Assembly: GCA_964349355.1 (NCBI GenBank)
Contig: CAYGFZ010000011.1
Coordinates: 1 to 51,729, forward strand
Direction: 5' to 3'
Source of the DNA: JAUVXE01 sp964349355
GTDB taxonomy: Bacteria; Actinomycetota; Coriobacteriia; Anaerosomatales; SLCP01
Length of the DNA: 51,729 bases
In this document: positions 8,982 through 17,263 of the stretch, in pieces
Numbering within the stretch: position 1 is the first letter of the stretch
How the letters are laid out: the number at the start of each line of letters is the position of its first letter
Made by a program: the position numbers and the translations under genes
Notes under the pieces: generated by a model
What the model was told of the DNA's origin: nothing
The model's database searches: none
The model's input: only the letters and a program-made list of their open reading frames with translations

Positions 8982-9920
8982 ATGAACCAGATAGACATCG
9001 CGATCATAGGGGCGGGACCTGCGGGTTTGACCGCAGGACTCTATGCATCACGTGCACGCGCGCGTACCGTCGTTTTCGAGCGCGGAATCCCCGGCGGACA
9101 GATCGTGACGACCGACTGGGTCGAGAACTATCCCGGTTTCCCTAAGGGGATCTCCGGACAGGAGCTCGGGGACCTCATGCTCGAGCAGGCCGAAGAGTTC
9201 GGAGCCGAGGTCAAGCCTTTCACCGACGTGAACTCCATCCGCAGCGAGGGCCTCGATTTCGTTCTCACAACGGAGGACGAAGACGAATACCTCGCGAAGG
9301 CGGTCATTCTGGCAACGGGAGCGCTCCCCAAGAAACTCGGAGTCCCCGGTGAGGCCGAGTACACAGGACGCGGGGTATCCTGGTGCGCGACATGTGACGG
9401 AGCCCTCTACCGGGACAAGACCGTCTGCGTCATCGGCGGAGGTGATGCCGCGGTCGAAGAGGCGCTCTTCCTCACCAAGTTCGCGGCTAAGGTCTACCTC
9501 GCCCACCGCCGGGACGAGTTGCGGGCGACCAAGTGCATCCAGGAGCGCTGCTTCGACAACGAGCGCATCGAGATGGCGTGGAGCCGCGTGCTCGCAGAAG
9601 TCGAGGGCGACGGCTCGAAGGTCACAGCGGTCCGGCTCGCCTCGACCAAGGGTGACGACGACCTGGTCCTCCCGCTCGACGGTGTCTTCATCTTCGTGGG
9701 CGTCGATCCCGTCAACACTCTGGTCGCCGACCTCGTCGAGCTGGACGAGAACGGGTACATCCAGATAGACCACGATGGGCGTACGTCGTGGCCAGGTGTC
9801 TACGCAGCCGGAGACGTGACGGACTCCGATCTCAAGCAGGTTGTCACCGCAGCGGCAAAAGGTGCCTCAGCGGCGTTCGAAGCTCTGAGATACGTCGACG
9901 ACAAGGTTTGCTCGATCTGA
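8982..9920 (+). CDS. trxB: Thioredoxin reductase (NADPH type)
   Basis: 312-residue flavoprotein that reduces thioredoxin with NADPH. It shows FAD-binding IIGAGPAGLTAGLYASRA at the N-terminus, the redox-active CATC (C135/C138), the NADPH Rossmann motif IGGGDAAVEEA and the phosphate-binding HRRDELRA (from 175). The C-terminal FAD motif is YAAGDVTD. ATG directly follows the stop of the PIN-TPR gene, and thioredoxin starts 29 bases downstream, so reductase and substrate are in one transcription unit. All NADPH-specific residues are present, unlike the second reductase-like gene at 48284. Confidence 0.97.
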   Translation: MNQIDIAIIGAGPAGLTAGLYASRARARTVVFERGIPGGQIVTTDWVENYPGFPKGISGQELGDLMLEQAEEFGAEVKPFTDVNSIRSEGLDFVLTTEDEDEYLAKAVILATGALPKKLGVPGEAEYTGRGVSWCATCDGALYRDKTVCVIGGGDAAVEEALFLTKFAAKVYLAHRRDELRATKCIQERCFDNERIEMAWSRVLAEVEGDGSKVTAVRLASTKGDDDLVLPLDGVFIFVGVDPVNTLVADLVELDENGYIQIDHDGRTSWPGVYAAGDVTDSDLKQVVTAAAKGASAAFEALRYVDDKVCSI

Positions 9921-9949
9921 CACAGGGCTCCATGAAAGGAGAACGGGGT

Positions 9950-10279
9950 ATGAGTGACGCATTGATCCAGGTGACAGATGTCGGCTTTGAAGGCGACGTC
10001 GAGAAGGCACGAAAGCCGGTCGTGCTGGACTTCTGGGCGCCGTGGTGTGGTCCGTGCCGCATGATGGAACCGGTTCTCAAGGAGATCGCCGAGGAGTACT
10101 CCGACAAGATCGTGGTCGGCAAGCTAAACGTCGACGAGAATCCCGGGACAGCCACCAAGTACGAGATTCTCTCGATTCCGACACTGCTCATCTTTAATGA
10201 CGGCGAGGTCGTGAAGAAGCTTGTCGGAGCCATGTCCAAGAAGCGTCTCGTCGAAGAGCTGGCTCCCTGGATCGGCTAA
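9950..10279 (+). CDS. trxA: Thioredoxin
   Basis: 109 residues with the classic active site WAPWCGPC near residue 30, the cis-Pro motif SIPTLLIF and the C-terminal helix. It is the cytoplasmic dithiol donor reduced by the adjacent trxB. The start is ATG at 9950, with GAAAGGAG (9934-9941) at ideal distance; the upstream open frame is read-through of trxB sequence. The normal family length and all key residues are present. Confidence 0.97.
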   Translation: MSDALIQVTDVGFEGDVEKARKPVVLDFWAPWCGPCRMMEPVLKEIAEEYSDKIVVGKLNVDENPGTATKYEILSIPTLLIFNDGEVVKKLVGAMSKKRLVEELAPWIG

Positions 10280-10280
10280 G

Positions 10281-10295
10281 CCCCGCACTGCGGGG
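10281..10295 (+). terminator. Short GC hairpin after trxA
   Basis: CCCCG (10281-10285) pairs with CGGGG (10291-10295) directly after the trxA stop. There is no T-run, so termination strength is doubtful. Confidence 0.3.
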
Positions 10296-10455
10296 ACCCT
10301 CGGAGTTGCACCCTCGCGGTCGCCGACCGAGACCCCGCCGTCAAACCTGGAACCGCGCTGCCTCGTGAGCGCCGCTACTGACGAACGCGCACGACTGTGA
10401 AAGGACGTGATCCACCATCTGTGACAACGGCATACACGTCGGTCAACTGAAACTC

Positions 10456-10665
10456 ATGATCGCGCAAGCGGACGAAACGGTCGCGCTCGCCCAGAAGTGG
10501 CTCGAACAGATCCACCACCTGGCCGACCACGCGAACCTCACTGACACCAGTACCTCGGTCGCACAGGCCACCGTTCTTCTCGGAGAAGCGCGGGCCAGGG
10601 TGCGAGACGCGATCGTCGCATCGGACGCGGACTCCGATGACCCCGTGAGCGTGGAGCGCGTCTAG
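10456..10665 (+). CDS. Hypothetical small helical protein
   Basis: 69 residues, rich in Ala, Gln, Asp and His, predicted helical (ETVALAQKWLEQIHHLADHA). There are no recognisable motifs. The frame is open for about 15 codons upstream of ATG, back to a TGA, with no other standard start. No clear ribosome site precedes the ATG; the nearest purine-rich stretch (GAAAGG, near 10398) is too far. It lies between trxA and the HEPN gene, separated from both by gaps with promoter-like features. It is likely real given the favourable third-position GC, but I do not recognise it. Confidence 0.45.
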   Translation: MIAQADETVALAQKWLEQIHHLADHANLTDTSTSVAQATVLLGEARARVRDAIVASDADSDDPVSVERV

Positions 10666-10716
10666 CCTAACGCGGCACACGGACCCGCGACCCTCCGTCA
10701 CGTCCAGCGACGCTGG

Positions 10717-10722
10717 TACAAT
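10717..10722 (+). promoter_or_regulatory. TACAAT -10 box seven bases before the HEPN-protein start
   Basis: TACAAT ends seven bases before the ATG at 10729, the arrangement of leaderless actinobacterial transcripts in which the first transcribed base is the start codon. No good -35 is visible and no ribosome site precedes the ATG. Confidence 0.4.
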
Positions 10723-10728
10723 CGAGTG

Positions 10729-11412
10729 ATGAAAAAGCAGAAGCGTCCACATGCATCAAGCGCATCGCCGGCCGCACATGAGCCGCCCGGCGATGCGGAG
10801 CCACGCACCGGCGCGCCGACCTTCTTCGAGTGCCCGGCATGCGGGTTCCTCTCTGCCGACACGGCTTTCGGAGCAGGAGAGTCGCTGTGCCCGTACTGCG
10901 GGGCGACCGGCGACTCCCGGCGTGTGTTCCCGACCGACCGTCTCCGTCGGCTTGACGGTCGGATTCGCCGCTATCACGACGAGGGCGAGCCCGAGATTGT
11001 GGTCATCTTAGTTGCAGCGTTCCTCGAGGCCATCCTCGAAGACATCATCGACCGTATCCTCGTGGCTCGCGGTGCAGACGTCACCGTTCGAGAGGTCGTA
11101 CTCGACGGCCAGCGCGCGATCGGTGGGCGTATCGGCCGCCTCTTCCCTCACCTGACCGGAGAGCAGTTCGAGGAGGTCGCGGCCGAGCTCGGTCATATGG
11201 ACTTCCCCGCCCGCTGGCGCGAAGTCCGGGCTGCGCGTAACGCCTTCATCCACGACTCGCCGTTCAACGGCCCGCGCGAGACGATCGACGGGGCGATGTC
11301 CGAGCTCTCCATGGATCTCCTCGACCAAGCGTACCGCCTCTTTGTCCTCATCAACAATCGGTTCGCGGCGGACACGCACGCCCCGCGCTGCGAACCCTCC
11401 AACGGTCTGTGA
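10729..11412 (+). CDS. Zinc-ribbon protein with HEPN-type Rx4H motif
   Basis: 227 residues. A low-complexity N-terminus precedes a zinc ribbon with CPACGF (C35, C38) and CPYCGA (C54, C57). The C-terminal part is helical and contains RNAFIH (R170-H175), the Rx4H signature of HEPN domains, with a preceding helix LEAILEDIIDRIL and acidic residues as in HEPN folds. HEPN proteins are often metal-independent RNases or RNA-binding partners in defence and stress systems. Neither a MNT-type nucleotidyltransferase partner nor other defence genes are adjacent; the neighbour is hypF, 13 bases downstream. ATG at 10729 was preferred over GTG at 10726 because it follows the -10 box at leaderless distance. 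Confidence 0.7.
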   Translation: MKKQKRPHASSASPAAHEPPGDAEPRTGAPTFFECPACGFLSADTAFGAGESLCPYCGATGDSRRVFPTDRLRRLDGRIRRYHDEGEPEIVVILVAAFLEAILEDIIDRILVARGADVTVREVVLDGQRAIGGRIGRLFPHLTGEQFEEVAAELGHMDFPARWREVRAARNAFIHDSPFNGPRETIDGAMSELSMDLLDQAYRLFVLINNRFAADTHAPRCEPSNGL

Positions 11413-11425
11413 CGGAATCGGCCTG

Positions 11426-13792
11426 ATGCGAGCCCTTTCCCTCCACATAACCGGCATCGTGCAAGGAGTCGGATTCAGGCCGTTCGTCTACAATCTCGCG
11501 ATCGAACGCGGGCTATGCGGGTGGGTCCTGAACTCCTCGGACGGAGTATTCTGCATGGTGCAGGGCGCGCCCGACGAGGTCGACGCCTTTCCGCACGCGA
11601 TACGCAAGCTCGCGCCCCCCATGGCGGTCGTCGATTCGATCGTCGCCGAGGAGGTCGAGCCCGAACCACTCTCCGGGTTTGAGATCCGCACATCGACACA
11701 GGTCGCCGGAGCGATGACCCTCGTGTCACCTGACATCGCGACCTGCCCTTCCTGCATACGCGAGCTCTTCGACCCGGAGGATCGCCGCCACCGCTACCCT
11801 TTCATCAACTGCACGAACTGCGGACCGCGCTTCACGATCATCGACGATGTCCCCTACGACCGCCCGTCGACCGCCATGGCCGACTTCGAGATGTGTCCCG
11901 AGTGCGCCGGCGAGTACGCGGACCCCGCGGACCGGCGCTTTCACGCGCAACCCGACGCATGTTTCACGTGCGGGCCGAGACTCTACCTCAACCTCGCACC
12001 CGCCACCCCTGTCCCTCCCGGAGTGCCGGTCGACGCACCGTGGCATCCCCGGACCGGGGACGAACCGCATCGCCATCATCGTGTGGCGCCCGAGCGAGAG
12101 CGCTCCGATGCGATCGTCGCGGCGGCGAGCGAACTCATCGGCTCCGGACACATACTGGCGATCAAGGGCCTCGGAGGGTTTCACCTGGCGTGTGACGCGA
12201 CGAGCGAGGTCGCTGTCGCACGCCTTCGGGCCCGCAAGCATCGCTGGGGAAAGCCGCTCGCGGTGATGGTCCCCGACCTCTCGTGGGCCGAGAGGATCTG
12301 CGAGGTCGACTCTGACGCGAAGAAGTTGCTTGAAGGGACCGTACGGCCCATCGTGCTCGCACCTCGCCGATCGGAGGGTTCGTCACTCCTCGCCCCTTCG
12401 GTCGCGGGCGACCTGCCCGAGATCGGCATCATGCTGCCGTACACGCCTTTGCATCACCTACTCCTGGCAGCGGTCGGGAGACCGCTCGTGATGACTTCAG
12501 GAAACATCTCCGACGAACCTATCGCGACCCGCAATGCCGAAGCGCTCACCCGTCTCGCGCCGATCGCCGACGCCTTCCTCATCCACGACCGGTCGATCCG
12601 CTCCCGATACGATGATTCGGTCGTTCGGGCGCTCCCCGGAGGGATCCTGCCAATCCGCCGGGCTCGCGGTTACGCTCCACACCCGATAGCGTTATCCTTC
12701 GAGTCCGACGTCGACATCCTGGCGGTCGGCCCGGAGCAGAAGAACACGTTCACGCTCGTTCGACGAGGGCATGCGTTCGTCTCCCAGCACATCGGCGACA
12801 TGGAGAACGCGCTCACCCTCGAGCACTTCGAAGCGACTCTCGACCTCTACGTCCGCATGTTCCGCGTGCAGCCGGCTATCGTCGCTTACGACCTGCACCC
12901 CGAATACCTGTCGACGAAGTACGCCCACTCCCTCGACATCCCGAAGATCGGCGTCCAGCACCATCACGCACACATCGCCGGAGTCGCTGCCGAACACGGC
13001 ATCAGTGAGCCGGTGGTCGGCATTGTGCTGGACGGTACCGGATACGGAAGCGACGGTCACATCTGGGGGGGCGAAGTGCTCGTCTCGACGTGGGCGCGGT
13101 TCGAGAGGGTCGCCCACCTGCGTGAGGTGCCCCTCCCCGGTGGCGCAGGCGCGATCCGCCGCCCCGCCCGGATGGCGGTCGGCACTCTCCTCGGCATCGA
13201 TCCGGCTCTGCTCGAACACCCCGGCGCGGCTCCGCTCCGCTCCCGCCTCGCGTCAGGCGAGGAGGCACTGCTGCGCAGGATGGTCGAACGCCGCCTGAAC
13301 TCGCCCCCGACGTCATCGATGGGACGCCTCTTCGACGCGGTCGCTGCTCTTGTGGGAGTGCGCGACGACGTCATCTACGAGGGCCAGGCTGCGATCGAGC
13401 TCGAGGCTGCGATCGACCACGGTGACGTTGGCAGCTACGCGTTCGAACTCCTCGAGGGGGCACCGGCGATCATCGATCACGGTCCGGTCATCCAGTCCGT
13501 TCTCAACGATATCGCATCTGGCGTACCCGTCGGAGTGATCTCGGCACGCTTTCATCGTGCCGTAGCGTACTGTATAGTCTCGATGGGGGAGGTGTTCTCC
13601 GAGCGAGCAGGCACGCGCTACGTCGCGCTCGCCGGAGGGGTCTTCCTCAATCGTGTAGTGTTGGAGAACTCGTGGCGGGGTCTCGAGGCTGTCGGCCTCG
13701 TTCCCCTCACGCACCGTCTGCTCCCGGTGAGCGACGGCTCCGTCTCGTTCGGACAGGCTACCGTCGCCTGGGCGAGACGGCACGAGGCCTGA
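11426..13792 (+). CDS. hypF: Carbamoyltransferase HypF, NiFe-hydrogenase maturation
   Basis: 788 residues. HypF makes thiocarbamate on HypE from carbamoyl phosphate for the cyanide ligands of the NiFe site. Domains in order: acylphosphatase (GIVQGVGFRPFVYN, first 90 residues), two zinc fingers (CPSC, CTNCGPRF, CPECAGEY, CFTCGPR), a YrdC-like domain (IKGLGGFHLACDA, MVTSGNISDEPI-like), and a Kae1-like domain with HHHAHIAG, LDGTGYG and LAGGVFLNRVV. ATG at 11426 gives the normal N-terminus. A linker around residues 205-245 is rich in Pro and His and somewhat longer than usual. It heads hypF-hypC-hypD-hypE. Confidence 0.96.
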   Translation: MRALSLHITGIVQGVGFRPFVYNLAIERGLCGWVLNSSDGVFCMVQGAPDEVDAFPHAIRKLAPPMAVVDSIVAEEVEPEPLSGFEIRTSTQVAGAMTLVSPDIATCPSCIRELFDPEDRRHRYPFINCTNCGPRFTIIDDVPYDRPSTAMADFEMCPECAGEYADPADRRFHAQPDACFTCGPRLYLNLAPATPVPPGVPVDAPWHPRTGDEPHRHHRVAPERERSDAIVAAASELIGSGHILAIKGLGGFHLACDATSEVAVARLRARKHRWGKPLAVMVPDLSWAERICEVDSDAKKLLEGTVRPIVLAPRRSEGSSLLAPSVAGDLPEIGIMLPYTPLHHLLLAAVGRPLVMTSGNISDEPIATRNAEALTRLAPIADAFLIHDRSIRSRYDDSVVRALPGGILPIRRARGYAPHPIALSFESDVDILAVGPEQKNTFTLVRRGHAFVSQHIGDMENALTLEHFEATLDLYVRMFRVQPAIVAYDLHPEYLSTKYAHSLDIPKIGVQHHHAHIAGVAAEHGISEPVVGIVLDGTGYGSDGHIWGGEVLVSTWARFERVAHLREVPLPGGAGAIRRPARMAVGTLLGIDPALLEHPGAAPLRSRLASGEEALLRRMVERRLNSPPTSSMGRLFDAVAALVGVRDDVIYEGQAAIELEAAIDHGDVGSYAFELLEGAPAIIDHGPVIQSVLNDIASGVPVGVISARFHRAVAYCIVSMGEVFSERAGTRYVALAGGVFLNRVVLENSWRGLEAVGLVPLTHRLLPVSDGSVSFGQATVAWARRHEA

Positions 13793-13835
13793 GACCGGGG
13801 CTGAGGCTCCCGGTCCACCGAGGAGGTAGTGCACC

Positions 13836-14069
13836 ATGTGTCTCGCGATCCCCGCACAAGTCAAGACGCTCGAAGCGAACAATATGGCCGAGGTCGACAT
13901 CATGGGAGTCACGCGCACCGTGAGCCTCGACCTCGCACCAGAGGCCACGATCGGCGACCACGTCCTCGTGCACGCCGGCTTCGCCATCCAGGTGATCGAC
14001 GAGCAGTTCGCCAAGGAGACCATGGAACTCATCGAGCAGATGGATTTCTTCGACCCCGAAGTGGCGTGA
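13836..14069 (+). CDS. hypC: HypC/HybG-family maturation chaperone
   Basis: 77 residues starting MCLAIPAQV. Cys2 after Met cleavage is the conserved Fe-binding residue. HypC carries the Fe(CN)2CO unit with HypD and delivers it to the hydrogenase large subunit. Family motifs MGVTRTVSLDL and GDHVLVHAGFAI are present, and the length is normal. GAGGAGGT sits 8 bases upstream. It is 43 bases after hypF and 4 before hypD. Confidence 0.96.
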   Translation: MCLAIPAQVKTLEANNMAEVDIMGVTRTVSLDLAPEATIGDHVLVHAGFAIQVIDEQFAKETMELIEQMDFFDPEVA

Positions 14070-14073
14070 TTCT

Positions 14074-15165
14074 GTGGACCTCTCCGGATTCCGTGATCCC
14101 GGGTTAGCGGCGAAGCTGATCTCGGCCATCAACGCGACCGTCGTGCGCCCGATGACCCTCATGGAGGTCTGCGGCACCCACACGGTGGCGATCGCGAAGA
14201 ACGGCCTGCGAGACATCCTCCCGGGCTCGATCCGGCTCGTCTCCGGACCCGGCTGTCCGGTCTGCGTCACCAGCAACGCCGATATCGACACCGCCATCGA
14301 GTTCGCACGGCAGCCAGGAGTGACGGTCGCGACCTTCGGCGACATGATGAAGGTCCCCGGCTCTCGTTCCTCTCTCAGCCGCGAGAAGGCCGACGGTCGC
14401 GATGTCCGGGTCGTCTACTCCCCCCTCGACGCCCTCGCGCTCGCCGGGCGCGAGCCTGATCGCGAGGTGGTCTTCATCGGCGTCGGGTTCGAGACCACTG
14501 CACCGATCATCGCGGCAGCCATCAAACGCGCCTCGGCGGCCGGTCTCGCGAACTTCTCCGTCTACTCCGCGCAAAAGACCGTACCCGGCGCGCTCAGCGC
14601 GCTCGTGAACGACCCCGAGGTTGCGGTGGAAGGCCTCATCCTGCCCGGCCACGTCTCCTCCATCATCGGCCTGGACCCCTACCGGTTCCTCGCCGACGAG
14701 TACCATGTACCGAGCGTGATCACAGGCTTTGAGCCCGTCGACATCTTGCAGGGCGTGCTCATGCTCGTGACGCAACTCGCCGAGGAACGCGCAGAGGTCG
14801 AGATCGGCTACACGCGCGGGGTTCCCGAACAGGGCAACCCGACGGCGCGCGCACTCATCGAGGAAGTTTTCGAGCCGGTCGACGCCGAGTGGCGAGGCAT
14901 CGGCGTGATTCCCGGAACAGGACTCGCCTTGCGGGACAAGTTCGCTGCCTACGATGCGCTCAAGCGCGTCCCCGTCTCGCCCGAGCCGCCGAAGGAGATA
15001 CCCGGCTGCCAGTGTGGCGAAGTCCTGCGCGGAGTCGTGCTGCCCTACGAGTGCCGGCTGTTCGGCACTGCATGCGTCCCGGAGCATCCGGTGGGACCCT
15101 GTATGGTCTCCTCGGAAGGCTCGTGCGCGGCGTACTACCGCTACACCGACTACGGTAAATCTTAA
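14074..15165 (+). CDS. hypD: HypD, Fe(CN)2CO scaffold protein
   Basis: 363 residues from GTG at 14074. It carries a [4Fe-4S] cluster and assembles the Fe(CN)2CO unit with HypC. Conserved motifs seen: MEVCGTHT near the N-terminus, GPGCPVC, GVGFETTAP, LPGHVSSIIG, and the C-terminal cluster-binding set CQCGEVLRG, CRLFGTAC and GSCAAYYRY. The start lies 4 bases after the hypC stop, so translation is probably coupled. Confidence 0.97.
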   Translation: MDLSGFRDPGLAAKLISAINATVVRPMTLMEVCGTHTVAIAKNGLRDILPGSIRLVSGPGCPVCVTSNADIDTAIEFARQPGVTVATFGDMMKVPGSRSSLSREKADGRDVRVVYSPLDALALAGREPDREVVFIGVGFETTAPIIAAAIKRASAAGLANFSVYSAQKTVPGALSALVNDPEVAVEGLILPGHVSSIIGLDPYRFLADEYHVPSVITGFEPVDILQGVLMLVTQLAEERAEVEIGYTRGVPEQGNPTARALIEEVFEPVDAEWRGIGVIPGTGLALRDKFAAYDALKRVPVSPEPPKEIPGCQCGEVLRGVVLPYECRLFGTACVPEHPVGPCMVSSEGSCAAYYRYTDYGKS

Positions 15166-15209
15166 AGCGAGGTCATCCGGCCGAGAGGCCCGGCCCGGAC
15201 GGGAGAGAG

Positions 15210-16223
15210 ATGTCAACCGAAGACAGGATCCTGCTCGCGCACGGAAGCGGTGGCTCGCTCATGCGCCGCCTCATCGACGAGGTGTTCGTCGCCGGGTTCG
15301 CCGGAGCGGGCACCCCGGCACTCGACGATGCCGCCTCACTCGACGTACCCACCTCGCGCATCGCGATGTCGACAGACACCTACGTCGTCTCGCCTCTGTT
15401 CTTCCCGGGTGGCGACATCGGGCGTCTCGCCGTCTGCGGGACCGTGAACGATGTAGCGACCTCGGGCGCGCGCCCGCTCTTCCTCTCGGTAGGCTTCATC
15501 CTTGAAGAGGGGCTGCCCATCGACGATCTGCGGCGCGTACTCGTCTCGATGCGTGAGGCAGCCGTAGAAGCCGGCGTCGTGATCGTCACCGGCGACACTA
15601 AGGTCGTGGAGCACGGGCACGGTGACGGCATCTACATCAACACGGCTGGCGTCGGCTCTCTGGCTGAAGGCGTCGCCCTCTCAGGCTCGAACTGCCGCCC
15701 CGGCGACGTGGTGATCCTCTCGGGGACCCTCGGCGACCACGGGATCACGGTGGTCTCCGTGCGCGAGGGACTCGAGTTCTCGACCGACCTGCGGACCGAC
15801 GCCGCCCCCCTCAACCACCTCGTCGCAGCGGTACTCGAAGCCGCTCCCGACGTGCGCTGTTTTCGCGATCCGACCCGCGGTGGGCTGTCCTCGGCTCTCA
15901 ACGAGATCGCGACGGCGTCGGGCGTCTCGATCACCGTTGATGAGCCGTCCGTACCCGTCCGTGAGCAGGTGAGAGGCGCGTGTGAGATGCTCGGCTATGA
16001 CGTCTTCCAGGTCGCGAACGAAGGCAAGATGATCGCAGTCGTCCCGGCGGGTCAGGCCGAGGCTGCACTCGCAGCCATGCGCACATCGCCCTACGGTGAA
16101 GAATCCGCCGTGATCGGAAAGGTCGCCGAGGCACCCGCAGGTAAGGTATACGTCCGCACCTCGTTCGGGGCTACACGCATCATGGATATGCTCGTTGGCG
16201 AGCAGTTGCCGCGAATCTGCTGA
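15210..16223 (+). CDS. hypE: HypE, thiocyanate/cyanide donor for NiFe-hydrogenase
   Basis: 337 residues of the PurM-like ATP-binding fold: LLAHGSGGSLMRRLI, STDTYVV, VTGDTKVVEHGHGDGIYINT, DPTRGGLSSALNEIA. The chain ends with PRIC, the C-terminal Cys that HypF carbamoylates and HypE dehydrates to thiocyanate. It is complete and normal. No hypA, hypB or hydrogenase structural genes are in this window, so those must lie elsewhere if the pathway is functional. Confidence 0.97.
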   Translation: MSTEDRILLAHGSGGSLMRRLIDEVFVAGFAGAGTPALDDAASLDVPTSRIAMSTDTYVVSPLFFPGGDIGRLAVCGTVNDVATSGARPLFLSVGFILEEGLPIDDLRRVLVSMREAAVEAGVVIVTGDTKVVEHGHGDGIYINTAGVGSLAEGVALSGSNCRPGDVVILSGTLGDHGITVVSVREGLEFSTDLRTDAAPLNHLVAAVLEAAPDVRCFRDPTRGGLSSALNEIATASGVSITVDEPSVPVREQVRGACEMLGYDVFQVANEGKMIAVVPAGQAEAALAAMRTSPYGEESAVIGKVAEAPAGKVYVRTSFGATRIMDMLVGEQLPRIC

Positions 16224-16231
16224 GCACGCCC

Positions 16232-17161
16232 GTGGCCACGTCCCGGCAGGCCGCTACATCCGGCTACGTCCGTATCGTCGCAGCCGCGACCGTGTGGGGC
16301 TCGATCGCACTGCTCGTTCGGGCGACCGACGCCCACCCAGCGGTCATCGTATTTTGGAGGGTCTCTTTCGCCGCGCTGGCTATCGGAGCGTACCTTGCGG
16401 TGCGCGGCCGCCTCGGCGAACTCGGCGCACTTCCTCGCCGTACCCAGATCGCCATCGCCGGGACGGGCGCTCTACTCTCGCTCAACTGGGTGCTCTTCCT
16501 CAGCGCGCTCACCCTCACCAAGGTCGCGGTCGCCGTACTCCTCGGCTACCTCGGGCCGGTGTTCGTCGCCGCACTGAACCCGATCGTCTCTCGCCAGCCG
16601 TTCGATCGCAGGATAGTCGTCCCGCTCGTACTCGCACTCATGGGTACCGCGATCATCGTTGGACCCCAGGATCTTGCTCTCGACGAGGGCCGTCACCTAC
16701 TCGGTGCGGGACTGGCCTTCGCATCTTCACTCACCTACGCGGTGTTGATCGTCGTCGTCAAGCGGCTCCTCGAAGGTGTGCCCGCAAGCACCTACATGCT
16801 TGGCGAATACATGGTGGCGAGCATCATCCTGCTCCCCGCAGCTCTGCTGCTGAGCGGCCCGGCCGGAGCCGTCGAGTGGGGAGCGCTCGCCACACTCGGC
16901 ATCGTCCACACGGCGTTCACCGGAGCACTCTTCCTGACGGGGCTGCGCCTCGTGCCCGCGGACCGGGCGGCGATTCTGACCTACGCGGAACCCGTGAGCG
17001 CGGTTGCCTTCGCCGCCATCTTCCTGGGAGAACGAGCACGGATGACGACACTGCTCGGAGGTACGTGTGTGTTGGTTGCAGGCATGATCGTAGCCCGGCT
17101 CGCACCGGCGCAGACTGCGACAGTCGAAGGACCTCCGGTTCCCGTGACAGCCACCGACTGA
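16232..17161 (+). CDS. EamA-family (DMT) transporter
   Basis: 309 residues from GTG at 16232, 8 bases after hypE. It has ten hydrophobic segments in two EamA repeats. The first opens AAATVWGSIALLVRATDA with FWRVSFAALAIG. The second ends with TYAEPVSAVAFAAIFLGE, the conserved DMT pattern at TM9-10. Such proteins export small metabolites or amino acids. The substrate cannot be read from sequence. The close spacing to hypE suggests co-transcription rather than a shared role. Confidence 0.9.
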   Translation: MATSRQAATSGYVRIVAAATVWGSIALLVRATDAHPAVIVFWRVSFAALAIGAYLAVRGRLGELGALPRRTQIAIAGTGALLSLNWVLFLSALTLTKVAVAVLLGYLGPVFVAALNPIVSRQPFDRRIVVPLVLALMGTAIIVGPQDLALDEGRHLLGAGLAFASSLTYAVLIVVVKRLLEGVPASTYMLGEYMVASIILLPAALLLSGPAGAVEWGALATLGIVHTAFTGALFLTGLRLVPADRAAILTYAEPVSAVAFAAIFLGERARMTTLLGGTCVLVAGMIVARLAPAQTATVEGPPVPVTATD

Positions 17162-17199
17162 CCCTCGAACCTGCTCCAGGCGCCCGCTATAGCCGCTGC

Positions 17200-17205
17200 T
17201 ATACT
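17200..17205 (+). promoter_or_regulatory. Extended -10 promoter upstream of pgi
   Basis: TGCTATACT gives a TATACT -10 box with a TGn extension, 59 bases before the isomerase start; no convincing -35 at 17 bases. A run of CCGGC/GCCGG symmetry follows in the leader. Confidence 0.45.
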
Positions 17206-17263
17206 CGAAGCGACCTCGCAGCACAGAAACCGGCTCGGTATCGGCCGGCTGAGGAGGAGACCG

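Noticed and set aside
14104..15216. 370-codon minus-strand frame over hypD
   Set aside because: Antisense shadow of a fully conserved hypD; no motifs.
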